From Kappaphycus alvarezii (Eukaryota > Rhodophyta > Florideophyceae > Gigartinales > Solieriaceae), in contig NADL03000480.1 in NCBI GenBank assembly GCA_002205965.3, positions 62,001-126,000 of the forward strand: a DNA stretch of 64,000 bases, written 5' to 3'. Below, in pieces: positions 25,010 to 36,139 of the stretch. Made by a program: the position numbers and the translations under genes. The notes below the pieces were generated by a model. The model searched no databases. It saw nothing but the letters and a program-made list of their open reading frames with translations, and was not told the origin of the DNA. Numbering within the stretch: position 1 is the stretch's first letter; every line of letters starts with the position of its first letter.

Positions 25010-26362
25010 AGTCACTATCGTCACGATCGTGAGTAGCAACGTCAGCAGCCTGCTCGCTGTTCTACTCTCTAAGCAGCTTTCTTATACGCTTCCTTTTCAG
25101 TGCCTCTTTGTACTGTTGGCTATCTTGGCCGTCGTCATTAAACAGAAATCTCACCGCCTCCAAGTCATCTGCTTCTTTACGGAGCATGTATTCTCTTTGC
25201 GCTTGCTCCGGCGGCAAACGTTCTCGATCCATATGAGCGCGAACGTTTGCCGCCTCACTTGATGCGCAACTTGCCTCCGCGAGCCCCTATTTCCACGAAT
25301 CGATAGCGGGCTTGATGGCACCGTCCTCTTTTTCAGCGTCAAGCTTCACTTTCTTTGAAGCCTTTGCTGATTTTACACCTATCTGTCTCTTGCGACGGAC
25401 AGGGTTGTCTTCAGAATTTCTCGGTTATTTCTCCCGTCGTTTTGATCGAAGGGCTGTACCTCTTGGGAGATATCATTGCCGTCGGCGGCATTCTCCGTGT
25501 TGGATGGGATGGACTGCACATTCTCAGGGGGTGACGCAGGGACCGGACTGAGCTCAGACGTCGTTGTTCTGTGCCACTCGAATGTCTTCGAATAAGGAAA
25601 GGCCTTACCAATGACGTAATTAGGGTTGCGGAACTCGTCGAAGAAGTGTGAGGCTTTGATGGCGCCATTGTAAAGTCCGACAGCGCAGCGCATCTTTTCT
25701 GCATACGTTGGGTTTCCGATTATTTGTTGAGACTCCACAATGCGGAAGGAGCCTCGAAGCTTTCGACATGCAGCCAAACCCTTTTGACCCTGATCGGCAA
25801 CAATACGACCAGAACGCTCTCTCCAGGTATCCATTCGCTGGCAATTGTTGAGTTCAGGATGGTTTGGAATCAAACCGTCAAGCAACCGGTCAAACCCCGC
25901 TTTCAGCTGTGCGTGTGAGTCCCTTTTTGTATTTTTGGAGCCGTTGATGGCTCCATCCGGCAAATGCAGAATAGCCATCGTGGCGGCCATAGTTTCAGCA
26001 TCACGCCACTGCCGCTGCTTGCACCGCGGCGCTTTACTTTCCAGTGCTGAAGCAGCGGCGTTTGGTTGCGGATGACTCGGGTGATTTGCCGATATGTCTA
26101 TGGGTACTGCAGGTAGAGGAGATGGCGTAGACATTTGGGGTACTTGAGGAGGTAGATTTAGGTTGCTTGGAGACAATAGTGTTGGAGTGATATTACATTG
26201 AGCTGCGTGTTGAAGTTGAGACATCACTGTATATGTTCTTATCGTTTCATTGGTAAGTTTTCGTTTAGCGACGGCGGTAAAACTCTCTCTATAGTATTTT
26301 TTGGCGAGCTTTATAGCGTTCCGAAAGCGTATATCGTTACCGATGCCGTTAGCGAGACCCAT
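25010..26362 (-). pseudogene. Harbinger second protein (Myb/NAM-like partner), broken
   Basis: A 327-codon minus-strand frame starts at 26362. Its N-terminus is helical. A Pro-Ser-rich linker is followed by QWRDAETMAATMAI, reminiscent of a Myb/SANT trihelix, and by RMDTWRERSGRIVADQG and FDEFRNPNYVIGKAFPYS. Beyond the stop near 25379 other frames continue with LPPEQAQREYMLRKEADDLE and a basic tail, like the C-terminal domain of plant NAM-associated proteins. In active Harbinger elements this partner helps bring the transposase to the nucleus and DNA ends. The 25.0-25.4 kb section carries at least one stop and a frame change. Confidence 0.7.
25210..25254. repeat. 14-bp inverted repeat inside the Harbinger second gene
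   Basis: GGCGGCAAACGTTC at 25210-25223 and its reverse complement at 25241-25254, separated by 17 bases. It falls in the damaged 3' section of the minus-strand gene. Confidence 0.8.
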
Positions 26363-26457
26363 TGGAGAAGGAAAATTTCGACCGTCGCTAAAAACCTGCG
26401 CTATAACTTAAAAGAGTGTTTCTTTATGTCGTTTTAGAGCTTACCGCTGGAGATGCC

Positions 26458-26681
26458 ACTACGGACCTGCTCTATATAGAGTTACCTTTCTCCAAGTACC
26501 CGATACCCTCAACGCGAAAGACATAGCTCGACCAGCAAGGTTCTGAGGCTACGACTCAACGGGTACTTAAGACAGCTTGATAAGTTGAGACAGCATATGT
26601 TCTATCACATATCATATAACTTACAACTGAAACTAACCAACCAACTTGAAGTGCTTTAAACGTTCATACGTGTTAACCACA
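26458..26681 (+). repeat. Copia 5' LTR, right part
   Basis: Aligns with 33395-33615 (shared TAGAGTTACCTTTCTCC-type block, CTACGACTCAACG, ATATCATATAACTTACAACT) and ends TTAACCACA like the 3' LTR. Confidence 0.9.
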
Positions 26682-26740
26682 TTCGCGATTAAGACTAAAC
26701 TTTCACACCTTTAAGCTCTTTATTCGAAACTTTTCCAGAA

Positions 26741-28603
26741 ATGGCAAAGCAACCTCCCAATCCTCCTCAGAACTCCAGGGTTATCAACTGGTAACGAACA
26801 GAGCCGGATAACCCGTTACAAAGGAATATCGTCCGCTTCTTCAGAACTTTTCACCACTTCAGCCCGGATGCTCGTGGTGAAGAACTTAAAGCTCTATTAC
26901 AAGAAGAATTCTCAGTATGGGATCTGACACGTGCCGAGATCATACCGAATTCAAGCATCTACAAGTCAGTAAAAACGTCCATGGTACACCGAGGACTACC
27001 CTTCCAGCGCGCTTTGAGAACTCGAATATCCTCGTGATACGCATTATTGCCGCAATATTGCCGGAGCAGCAGTTCCGTCAAGAGATAAATGAAGCTTATA
27101 CTCGCTAACATGCTTAAAAGCAGGGTCAGCTGCAGACACACGCCAATACTCTCCCGCCCTGTCAATTGCGAACCCAAAATCGAACCGATAATCAGCAGGG
27201 AGCCTTTCAACTCAATTTTGATGGCGAGAAGAACAGTGTAGTCAACAATATCTACGCATACTACAGTCAGGATTCAGCCAAGTTTAGTGGTTCATCTAGA
27301 GAAAACATTGCGGTGGCCCTCATGCAGTTTGAACATCTATAGAAAACATTGCAATGGCCCTCACGCAGTTTGACCTTCTATGCAACATCAACAACGTCCT
27401 GTCTGATCAGCTCCACACCCTGATCAACAGCATGTTCAAAAATGAGGCTATCCGATTCTAATATGCCTCCCTCATACACATCCAGGACGGGAAGAGACTC
27501 ATGGAAATCCTCCGACAACGTTACAGCAGCACAACTCGCATGCAGTCGATTGAGAATGACGTCTCTCTTCTGAATATCAACAACTTCTTACTAAGAAGTG
27601 TGCATGAAGGAGAAGCGTTGCATAAACTTGCCCGAAAGATTGAAGACCTTGTCCCACAGTGTCTTCCGGGCCGTATTTTGGAAGAAGATCAGAAGTGAGT
27701 CCTCTATCTCGCGGTTCGTATGAAAACCTGGGCAGCGGCACCTATAAATAACATGGACAACCCGGGATCCTACTAAAAGTCCTTCCTTAATGCTCTCGGT
27801 CATGCCGAGCACAACCACCGAATCTGCGCAACATATAGCATGCCTTTTGGCTTTCCTCAACTCACACTTCCCAACAATACGCAGTCTTTCTTCCCGTCTA
27901 GTCAGTTGCCTACATCTCAAAACGCCGCCTTGCCGCAACTACCAGAACCCGTACAATCCCTGCTGCCGCCAGCCCCATCTAAACCTACTACCCCACCCGA
28001 ACTCCTGGATCTTCTACGCCGGCAACCCAAACTAACCTCAACCGCCTTGGGAACAATAATCCGGCCATGAATTATTATCAGAAGCGAGCCCGCTATGGTA
28101 GAAATCCTCGTTCCCGTCGCCGTCCTCATATCACCTCTCGATATGACGCCAAGTGCTTCAACTGTGGCAGTTCTGAACACGTGGAACGCCGCTGCACTCA
28201 ACCCCGCGACGCCGACAGAATCTTAAAGAACCGCATTGCGTTTATGCTCCTAGAAAAGAGCAATAAGAAGAAGGCCTCCATCCTCGTTTCCGGAAATTCG
28301 GAACACATTAAGTACCTCTTCGGACTCCTCTGCGATATAATGCACCAATCCCACTTACCAACCTCAAACATGTATGACAATATGACAATGACAATAACAA
28401 AAGACGATAATCGGAGCGAGTCAGACTTTTTACAGAACTCAGAATCTGACAGAGGATCTGTTAAATTTTCAGAAGGACCGCCCGATCCTCTGGACAATCT
28501 CTTCGTCCAAGCCATCCATTCGGAAGCCCCACCTTCACCGACACTCTCCTCTTGCAACACCTCGTCATCCATCCTATCTCTTGTCTCCGAATCTTCCTTG
28601 TAG
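26741..28603 (+). pseudogene. Copia Gag, decayed, with one zinc knuckle
   Basis: The start ATG at 26741 follows the LTR by 60 bases. The reading runs through many stops and frame changes. Recognisable parts are a capsid-like stretch near 27500-27700 (NDVSLLNINNFLLRSVHEGE) and a CCHC knuckle, CFNCGSSEHVERRC, within the open frame 28067-28603. That last frame, rich in Ser and acidic residues, ends with two stops. A 41-base direct repeat at 27300-27381 (two copies starting AGAAAACATTGC) lies in the decayed middle. Confidence 0.75.
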
Positions 28604-28931
28604 TAATATGGACCCTTAACGAGACCACAAACCAGATGGTTGGGTTTTTAGAAGCAAGGCTTCTTCGGGAGACCAGTTTAGGAGTCCTAGACAGCTAAGT
28701 GGGTTAGCAGGGTAGGGCGACTGTAGGTCGCTCTCGGAAGGTAGGAGGATGCCCTCCGGTCCTCCGGGAATTTCTCCGGGGTTAGAAAGGATGGGAAAAG
28801 GGGAAATAGAAAGGAAAATAAAGGGGGAAAAGGAAAAAGTAGGGTAAAGTAAAGGGTAGGCAATCCTACTCCGGGAGCGCCTGAAAGGGTTAGCAAAAAG
28901 GGGTAGCCCCGAGTACTCCGGCCGCACGCTA

Positions 28932-29371
28932 GTGTCTATCCGACCACGCACTGTCCTCATATGAGGCACACTTTGTCCTCATATGAGGACAATTTCCGTT
29001 ACATTTTGGAAAGGAAAATTTTTTGGAACCCCGAAATTTTTACTGGAAAAAAGTTTTTTATGTTTAGTTACAGTACAGTAATTTTTACTGTACATGCGCC
29101 CTCGTTTCTGAAACCCCCCACGATAATACGAACTATTTTACCTTCCAAAATGAAGTCGTTTTCACAACTTCTTGCGAAGAGCCGAAGCTGGTGAGGGAAA
29201 ACTGGTCTAGCCTTCACCGAGGTCAACAATTCTGAAAAGTTTGTTTTGATCGGCCATCTAAACTCATGAACTAATGCGGAGGGACAAGAAATGCGCTGAG
29301 GTAAAAAAACATTGTATTGAAAAGAAGTGCTAAAAGTAGTCCTCATATGAGGACAACGGTCCAATAGACAC
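28932..29371. mobile_element. MITE with TA target duplication (mariner/Tc1-like)
   Basis: The left end reads TA-GTGTCTATCCGACC and the right end, reverse-complemented, TA-GTGTCTATTGGACC. The TIRs extend about 35 bases to a CCTCATATGAGG palindrome. It is flanked by TA on both sides, is 440 bp long and has no transposase frame. It would be mobilised by a mariner/Tc1-type enzyme. Confidence 0.8.
28955..29352. repeat. Three copies of the palindrome CCTCATATGAGG
   Basis: The 12-base self-complementary motif occurs at 28955-28966, 28977-28988 and 29341-29352, within or next to the MITE termini. Repeated subterminal palindromes often act as transposase binding sites. Confidence 0.85.
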
Positions 29372-30360
29372 TAGATAGATCTAGCCATAATGAGCCCGTG
29401 CAGCGTCAGGCTTTCCGGTCATTAGATAGGAATCCTAGTTGGCTTCGAACTTTCGGACTACTCCGGCCATAGAAGTAAAAAGGTAGACTTTGGATCGGGG
29501 TTTTGTTGGCAGTTTACTGTGGGACAGCCAAAGCCAGCAACCTAAGTAGTCTAAGTGTCACCTAATGTGGCACTGTCAGCTAATTAGTCCTACAGTAATT
29601 ACTAAAATAAAGGGATAATTAATGGAAAAAGAAGTAATTGCCAGCGACCTTACACGTGGGCATTAAACGTGGCAAATACACGTGGAACTGGACAGGACAG
29701 CCTGTACTTACTGTGGTAGGTACAGTATGCGCGCGAAAAGTAAGGGTCAGGTTCCCACATTCCCACTGTTCCCTGTCTCTCGATTGCAACTCTTCACCAT
29801 TCGTCTCATCAAGACCCTCACCGGATTTCATCTTACCTCAGTCACCAGATTCAATAACATCCATCCATGCTGCAGGTTGAAGACTTGGAAGCCCAAAGCT
29901 ATACCTGTCATATGGTAACCGCATTAAAATCCCGATCAACTACTCTACAACTGTTGCGATTATGCCCATAAATCACCGAATACCCTGACAGTATCCCTCC
30001 GGTAACCTGTACCAAGGATTTACACTGTAAGAAGACATCATTGCAACTTGTGCACTGTACTCAAGCACCAGTGTAAAAGCATAATATCATACCTCTTTGT
30101 ACCTAGCCAATGACATGGATCCATCATGGCTATCTCGCGTGGTTCTCGAAACATTTCGCACCCACCAATCAGCAACCACTTTATGCCTCCTTGCAAATTG
30201 GACCAATGGGACTTTTTCATGATTTTTGTTGCTGTCTGTTATACTGATGAATGCTACATGAGCCTTCAGAACCTTGTAGTTTGATACCTCTGAGTCGCTT
30301 TTTCTAGAATACCTTTGAATTCAGTACCGTTTAGTTACAATTTATCTCTGCTGGTGTTGA

Positions 30361-30815
30361 GTGCTTTTTCTATATATACCCTGGTCTGATGTTCCGGCCG
30401 GTTTACCGGAAGCATCAACCAACAGTTCAACCAACGATTACCTTTTGTGCGCTCAACACCCCACAACAACGCACTTCACTACCTCACCCCGACATTTCAA
30501 TGGCGCCTGCCTTGACACTGATGCACAGCGGGCATGTATGGGACTCCCTCAAGCAAAACCCGTCTGCTATGCGATGAAGCGGAAGCTCAAGCTTCAGCCC
30601 TCCGACTACAACTTCAAGATTGGCGAGAACGCTTTTATCAGTCTTGGGTCAATGACTATGCGCATTCCCACTCCAGACAACTCGTTTCTAGAATTCGATG
30701 TCGATGTTGTCGATGCAGATGTCCCACTACTCGTCGGACTGAACATCTAGGATAAGTACGGCCTCGTAGCAGACAACGTTGAGAAGGTACTCCATAGTTG
30801 TCGATACGGGTAGAA
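30361..30815 (+). pseudogene. Copia aspartic protease region, decayed
   Basis: FNGACLDTDAQRACMGL matches the active-site motif of Copia proteases, which normally reads D-[ST]-G-A. Here the Gly is Asp (DTDA), so activity is doubtful. VPLLVGLNI, then a stop and DKYGLVADN, fits the second conserved block. The reading frame stops at 30748. Confidence 0.75.
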
Positions 30816-30890
30816 ATTACCCATCAACAGACTTCAGCAGCTAATGTACATGCAATAGGACAGCGCCAAAATCTTCTATAATAGACAAGA

Positions 30891-31790
30891 ATTGAAACGT
30901 CTCCGAAAAAACTTCTGGCACCCATCCGCATCGAAGCTGTACAAGTTGCTGCAGCGTATAAAGCCCCTCGACACATCACCTGGAACCTTGGTTACACTAA
31001 AGGAGATCAGCAGAGCATGCAGCACATGTAATAAATTCAAAAAAGGGCCACATCGTTTCCGTATAACTTTCCCACCCTCCGAGTGCATTTTAAACCACGG
31101 GATAGCCCTCGACCTCGTTTGGCTTCAAGGGAATGCTGCTTTGCATGTGGTAGACCTTCACACCCTCTGTTCCTTCGCTATTTTCCTTCCAGAAAAGTCC
31201 GTCCAGGCTATTTGGAACGCATTTATAGTGTTCTGGGTATCTGCTTATTTCGGCTACCCCGACAAGATGCTTGTTGACCAAGACTGAATCTTCCGCGGAA
31301 ATAATTTGAAACCCTCTCCAAATCAGCTGGAATCGAGCTCAAACTGTCTGGTGTCCACTCGTACAACGCACTACGATGCAGGGAACGCTATCATGCCCAT
31401 TTGCGGCGAATTTTCAATAATATTACCGAGGACGTTCCCGGTATCGATCACAGCATTGCCCTCCAACTCTCGGTCAAGGCAATGAACGACGCTCAGGGTA
31501 CCGATGGCTTTACACCCTCAATTCTTGTGTTCGGCTTGATTCCTCGCTTCTCTTCCCTCTCCAAACACCTCTTGTCACATGCAGACCGCATGAGAGCTAT
31601 GGTCATTGCCCGTATTGAGATGGCAGACATCTGTGCAGAACTTCGAATGGAACACGTATTCCGCGAACAAATTCCCCAGCAGCGGGCTACATAATCAACT
31701 CTGGTGACCACCTGTATGTTTGGCACGAGGACATTAAGCAATGGAACGGACCTTTCGAAGTAACGGAAGTCCTAGACAAACAAGTATGCA
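30891..31790 (+). pseudogene. Copia integrase, decayed
   Basis: The zinc-binding HHCC domain is visible as WHPSASKLYKLL followed by RACSTCNKF. The core has the first catalytic Asp in IALDLVWLQG and the second in MLVDQD, where a stop follows. A later frame (31401-31694) gives RRIFNNITEDVPGID and DAQGTDGFTPSILVFGLIPR, the region after the catalytic Glu. Stops and frame changes make it inactive. Confidence 0.8.
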
Positions 31791-32049
31791 TGCAACGCCA
31801 AGACACAGAGGCCAAATATTCTATTGACCACACAATGCCAGTCTCAAAGGCTGATGGCAACTCATTACTACAGCACATCAATTACTCTCTGTCCTCCATC
31901 CCGAAACCCTCAACCTCAGCTCGTGTCTGTCTCACTGAAGTGCTCACTCCCAACGATTCACGCAAAAAGAACCCCTCCTTTGCTGCTGCACGAGCAAAGA
32001 AATTCACGGATTGCTGGACCGAAATTTTTTGAGATCGCGCTCGGGAGGA

Positions 32050-32500
32050 TCTTCCGGTTGATTCTAATATTATGGGAGGTCTTTTTGTGCTCTCCGTTAA
32101 ACAAACAGGCACAAAAAATTAGCTGAGTAAAGCGCGATATGTGGTAAAAGGCGGCGATCAAGACCTCCACCATCTTGTACACTCCGCTTGCATGCTCCGT
32201 CTCAGCTCCCTACGCATTATAATGTCTCTCGCAGCTATCTTCGGCTTCAGGATATAGTCACAAGACGTTACTTAGGCGCATTGACAATCCGCAGGTGAAC
32301 CACTACGAGATGTTTACGTCACCCCACCCGAGGAACTGCAGCTGGACTCAAACCACTATACGGATTAGCAGATGCAGGAGACTGTTGGGACTCAACTACC
32401 ACCACACACCACGGACAATGTCACCTTTGCCGTCATGCAAGTATCAACAACACCAGAGGGAATTCACCTCTCCCAATCACAATAACTCAAAACGCTAAAA
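32050..32500 (+). other. Copia RT region, mostly missing
   Basis: Only about 450 bases separate the integrase tail from RNase H, far less than a full reverse transcriptase needs. Short scattered pieces (for example around 32295-32480) could be the RT C-terminal end. No YVDD catalytic motif was found. Confidence 0.55.
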
Positions 32501-32503
32501 ACT

Positions 32504-33213
32504 TTGCCAACGGATGCAGCCTCCAGAGAATACAGGTCCCTACGTCAAAAACTCCAGTGGATCTCGCAAACTAGACCAGACATTGCATGCGCAGTTAATA
32601 AGACACCTCAAGTTATAGAAAACCATTTTGGTCCGATCGTCAGAGAGGCAATCAACGAAATCGCCCGGCAAGAACACAAATACCTTGATCGTGGAATTTT
32701 CCAGCGACCAATTGACTCAACATCTATCTACCTTCACGCTTACAGCGATTGCAGCTTCGCAGACGGTCATGACCTCTTCACCCGACTAGGGTTCCTGATT
32801 CTACTCTGCGAAAAAAACGATCTGTACAACATACTGCATTTTAGCACGCACAAATCTCGCCGAGTCATTCGTTCTGTTCTCGGTGTCGAGATAATCTACA
32901 TCGCTGAAGCAGTGGATTACGCGCTCACAGTGAAACACGAACTGGACACAATACTACAGCGCCCCATTCCTATTCGTATGTTCACTGACTCGAAGTGCCT
33001 CTTCGACTTACAAAGAACACCATGACTACCGAGAAGCGCCTAGTGATTGATGTACGCGCTATAATAGAAGCTTATATTGAATTGAAGATCAGTGATGTAG
33101 GTTGGATTCGCTGCGAATACAATCCAGCAGACTCACTGGCCAAAAAGAATGAAAACGCGATACTAGACCGTATCATTGATGTGGGAATCGTTTCACACCC
33201 TGTCGCACAGTAG
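32504..33213 (+). pseudogene. Copia RNase H domain
   Basis: Two overlapping frames cover the thumb and RNase H. TDAASREYRSLRQKLQWIS and TRPDIACAVN are the usual Copia RT end. AYSDCSFADGHD carries the first RNase H Asp; SVLGVEIIYIAEAVD carries Glu; FTDSKCLFDL carries Asp. After a frame change TTEKRLVIDVRAI and EYNPADSLAKK complete the domain. It is nearly intact except for the frame change near 33005. Confidence 0.85.
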
Positions 33214-33267
33214 ATGATCCGCCGTGGAGTATTGTTCAATGAATGACTATAGCAACCCGAATTCCTT

Positions 33268-33279
33268 GGAAGGGGGGAA
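33268..33279 (+). other. Copia polypurine tract
   Basis: The purine run GGAAGGGGGGAA lies immediately upstream of the 3' LTR start TGTGAAG at 33280. Confidence 0.8.
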
Positions 33280-33615
33280 TGTGAAGAAGTGACCCTAATC
33301 CCCAATCATTGTCACTTCGAAGATCGTCATTCAACCACTGTTTCGAAGTAGGATACCATAGCTTTACAGGTACCCCTATCTACAGTATCCTACTGCGGAC
33401 TTGCTCTGTATAGAATTACCTTTCTCCAAGTACCCGACACCCCCGACGCAAAAGACATGGCTTGACCAGCAAGTTTCTGAGGCTACGACTCAACGAGTAC
33501 TTATGACGAATTGATAAGTTGAAACAGCATAAGTTCTATCACATATCATATAACTTACAACTGAAACCAACCAACCAACTTCAAATGCTATAAAATTGCA
33601 TACGTTTTAACCACA
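33280..33615 (+). repeat. Copia 3' LTR (336 bp)
   Basis: Uninterrupted copy of the LTR, beginning TGTGAAGAAGTG and ending TTAACCACA, followed by the GGCCT target duplication at 33616-33620. Confidence 0.92.
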
Positions 33616-33704
33616 GGCCTCACAAGTTACAAAAAAATATAGTACACCATGTTGATCTCTCTGAACTCCCATTTCCTGCAAAGCATTAAACAATGACAAA
33701 TGTG

Positions 33705-35289
33705 CAGTGCGCGAAATCACAAAAAAAACACCTCAACTTCTTTGCATACGTACACCCCGACTTGCATTCACGATAGCTGAAGTATTCTATCCACTGCAAT
33801 TTTATACGAGGAATCCGAATATGAAGTCAGATCTACAATTGAATGAACTCTTTTAAAGCTATCTATACAGCAGTGTTTTGGAGCAGGTTTCAGATGTGAA
33901 ACCAAAAAGCAACAGATTATTTCTTTATTGCATCGAACTTCAGCCTATTACTTCGTCGGCTTCCCTTTGCCCTCAATTAAATCCAGTAAACTCTTCGGAA
34001 AGCTCCGATATAGTTTAAAAAAGTAGTCAGACTCAATCTCAGCCCAAACCCTCCTGATCTCCAACTCCTTCACATCATTAAAATCCCGGTTCCATTTTAA
34101 AACTCTCCTCGCCATCAAACTCCACACATTTTCAATTATGTTAAGGTCCGAGGAGCACGCCGTCCATGACAAAGTGCGAACTGATTTCGCCCGGAGCCAA
34201 TCGCGGGTCTTGACGGCCGTGTGTATGGGGCAATTGTCTTGCTGAAAAACTCAAGTCAGCATCTCACCGAACGCATCTGCAGCGAAGGGAAGCAAACCCT
34301 TTTACAAAGTTCGACAATACTCCTCCTCATTCTGCTTCACTTTCAAAATAATCAGCTCTGATACACCATAGTACGAAATAGCCACCCAAATCATCAAGCC
34401 ACCCGCCCCCTTCTGGCGAGTTTAAAGAACGTTTCTAGTCACTCCTCAAATCGTGCCAGTGATACTTGAATCCGTCCGAGCCACCTAAGGTTGACTTCTT
34501 CTTGTCCAAAAAAATGCACTTGATAAAGAAAGTGTGGCCACGGGCGATATTTTAACGCGCAAATTGGACCCACCGTTCCATGTGCGATAGGGTGAGTTTC
34601 GATCCTTGAGTCATCTTCTTTTAAACAAGAAAATCAACCCCGCGAAGAATTTGCTGTACGCGACGCACCGAAACGGGATGTTAGGTAGCCTTTTGAGCCC
34701 TGATGCACTCTTCTCTCCATAAGATGCTTCCCAGATTAGTCTTCGGATGAGCTGTGCTGAAATTTTCCCCCTCCGACCTTTTGAAATATGATCTCTACCG
34801 CCCTCCTCCCGAATTAAGAAACGGAAAACAGTTGTGTGGTTGCGATCGACGACATCAACGATCTCTCTGAGCGACATTCCCCCATGATGGAGGGCCATAA
34901 TTTGCCCTTTCTCGAACTGGCTGAGATGCCCTTTGGTTGGCATGGTTTTTACTATTGCGCCGCATTTATTTTAACGGGACGGGCTCTGCGTCACACCTAG
35001 TTATTATACTTGTATTTGTAAGGTGCACTAGTTGAGTTGGCCCTTTGCATTTCCCGCCAGAAAGTGTTTGGGTTGTATCTGTTGCTTTTTGGTTTCGTAT
35101 CTGATAGTTGCGCCAAAACAATGTTTTATGGATAACTCTAAAGGAGTTCATTTAATTGTAGGTCTGACTTCATATTCCGATTCCTCGTATAAAACTACAG
35201 TGGATAGCATACTTCAGCTATCGTGAATGCAAGTCGGGGCGTACATATGTAAAGAAGTTGAGGTGTTGCTTTTGTTATTTCGCGCAGTG
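33705..35289 (-). mobile_element. Mariner/Tc1 transposon with about 150-bp terminal inverted repeats
   Basis: The ends read CAGTGCGCGAAAT (left) and, reverse-complemented, CACTGCGCGAAAT (right). Similarity continues for roughly 150 bases on each side (33705-33855 and 35140-35289). It is flanked by TG on the left (probably a mutated TA) and TA on the right. The neighbouring duplicate unit shows the unoccupied site ACAAATG-TA-ATTTC, which defines both ends exactly. Confidence 0.9.
33948..34943 (-). pseudogene. Mariner/Tc1 transposase, broken
   Basis: The N-terminal frame (34943-34611) has a helix-turn-helix, FEKGQIMALHHGGMSLREIV and NHTTVFRF, the DNA-binding part. The middle carries several stops. 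The C-terminal frame (34172-33948) has SSDLNIIENVWSLMARRV, the block around the last catalytic acids, and a helical tail. A working enzyme would cut at the TIRs and insert at TA. This copy cannot make it. Confidence 0.85.
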
Positions 35290-35708
35290 TAATTTCTTGA
35301 CAACTGCGTGGACAGAGGTATTACGGCGCACCCTGTAGGATATTCCGGGAAACAACCGACCATATCTTTCAACTATTAAATCACCCGACATTTTCCCCCT
35401 TCGACTGGCGGGATGAACATTTTATTTACCCTACTCCCGACGAAGAGCCGTCTAGGGCTACCGTATGTTGTCGGGGGAAACTAATATGGTAATCGTAGAG
35501 TTTTCGAATAATATAGTACACCATGTTGAGCTCTCTGAACTCCCATTTCCTGCAGAGCATTAAACGATGACAAATGTAATTTCTTGACAACTGCTTCGAC
35601 TGGGGGGATGAACATTTTATTTACCGTACTCCCGACGAAGAGCCGTCTGGGGCTACCGTACGGTATGTTGTCGGGGGAATTAATATGGTAACCGAAGAGT
35701 TTTCGGTG

Positions 35709-36139
35709 CGGGGTTCGAGTGTAATTCTTGAGATCGGTCGGGTCCATGCGCAGGCCCAAAAAAACCCAGTAGGAAAGAAACAGGCCTTGAACTCGAAGCC
35801 GATCCCTCGTCTAGTGCTTTTCTTCGCGGAATTCTTAGAGTGTGAGGTAGTCCTTGTCCAAGAGTCAGTGCTTGAGCTTGTGTTTAATCTTGTCCGTTCT
35901 TACTTTGCTTGAGTTAGTGCTTGTGCGTTTGTGGACTGGTGATCGCAGCACTGGAAGGGATATGATTAATTAAGGCAGTGGTCTGGGTAAATGTTAATTC
36001 ACTCATTTGCTATTTCGAGTGCACGCTGACTGACCGACTATTGAATTAAAGATCTAACTGTATGATCCACATTGGTCACGTGATGTCAAGCGCGCGAAAT
36101 GATGGCCATCGCGGCCGACGACCATACCGTATGATGCAA
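35709..36139. other. Intergenic, no feature recognised
   Basis: Short frames only. Lies between the tandem duplication and the 3' end of a non-LTR retroelement copy. Confidence 0.5.

Larger units (their letters stand above)
23394..26457 (+). mobile_element. PIF/Harbinger DNA transposon inserted in the Copia 5' LTR
   Basis: The interrupting DNA starts GGCATCTCCA and ends TGGAGATGCC, a 10-bp terminal inverted repeat with weaker similarity further in (AAAACG). It carries the two-gene set of this superfamily: a DDE transposase on the plus strand and a second protein on the minus strand, facing each other. The expected 3-bp target duplication is unclear (TTA or TAA on the left, CTA or ACT on the right). 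Both genes are damaged. Confidence 0.85.
28606..30360. other. Foreign DNA between Copia gag and protease
   Basis: About 1.75 kb with no Copia coding similarity, splitting gag from protease, which should be nearly continuous. It holds a purine-rich stretch (28780-28860) and a MITE at 28932-29371. The rest is not identified. It may be a solo LTR or another decayed element. Confidence 0.5.
23277..33615 (+). mobile_element. Decayed Copia-type LTR retrotransposon with nested insertions
   Basis: Bounded by LTRs beginning TGTGAAGAAGTG and ending CCACA, with a perfect GGCCT target duplication. The order gag, protease, integrase, then RNase H is Copia-type. The coding regions carry many stops and frameshifts. 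Most of the reverse transcriptase is missing between integrase and RNase H. A PIF/Harbinger transposon sits in the 5' LTR and a block of foreign DNA with a MITE sits between gag and protease. The LTRs differ from each other at several positions, so it is older than the gypsy element at the left edge. Confidence 0.92.
33635..35708. repeat. Tandem duplication; the left unit carries the mariner insertion
   Basis: Unit 2 (35507-35708) matches unit 1, which is split into 33635-33704 and 35290-35506. Shared landmarks are AGTACACCATGTTGA, CTCCCATTTCCTGCA, AATTTCTTGACAACTGC and GATGAACATTTTATTTACC. Unit 1 has about 90 extra bases (35309-35397) as well as the transposon. Confidence 0.85.

Noticed and set aside
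27300..27381. 41-base tandem repeat as a possible CRISPR or satellite
   Set aside because: Only two imperfect copies inside the decayed Copia gag. It is a simple local duplication.
28067..28603. Zinc-knuckle frame as a host CCHC protein
   Set aside because: It lies in the gag position of the Copia element, in the same orientation, after decayed capsid sequence. It is the element's nucleocapsid.
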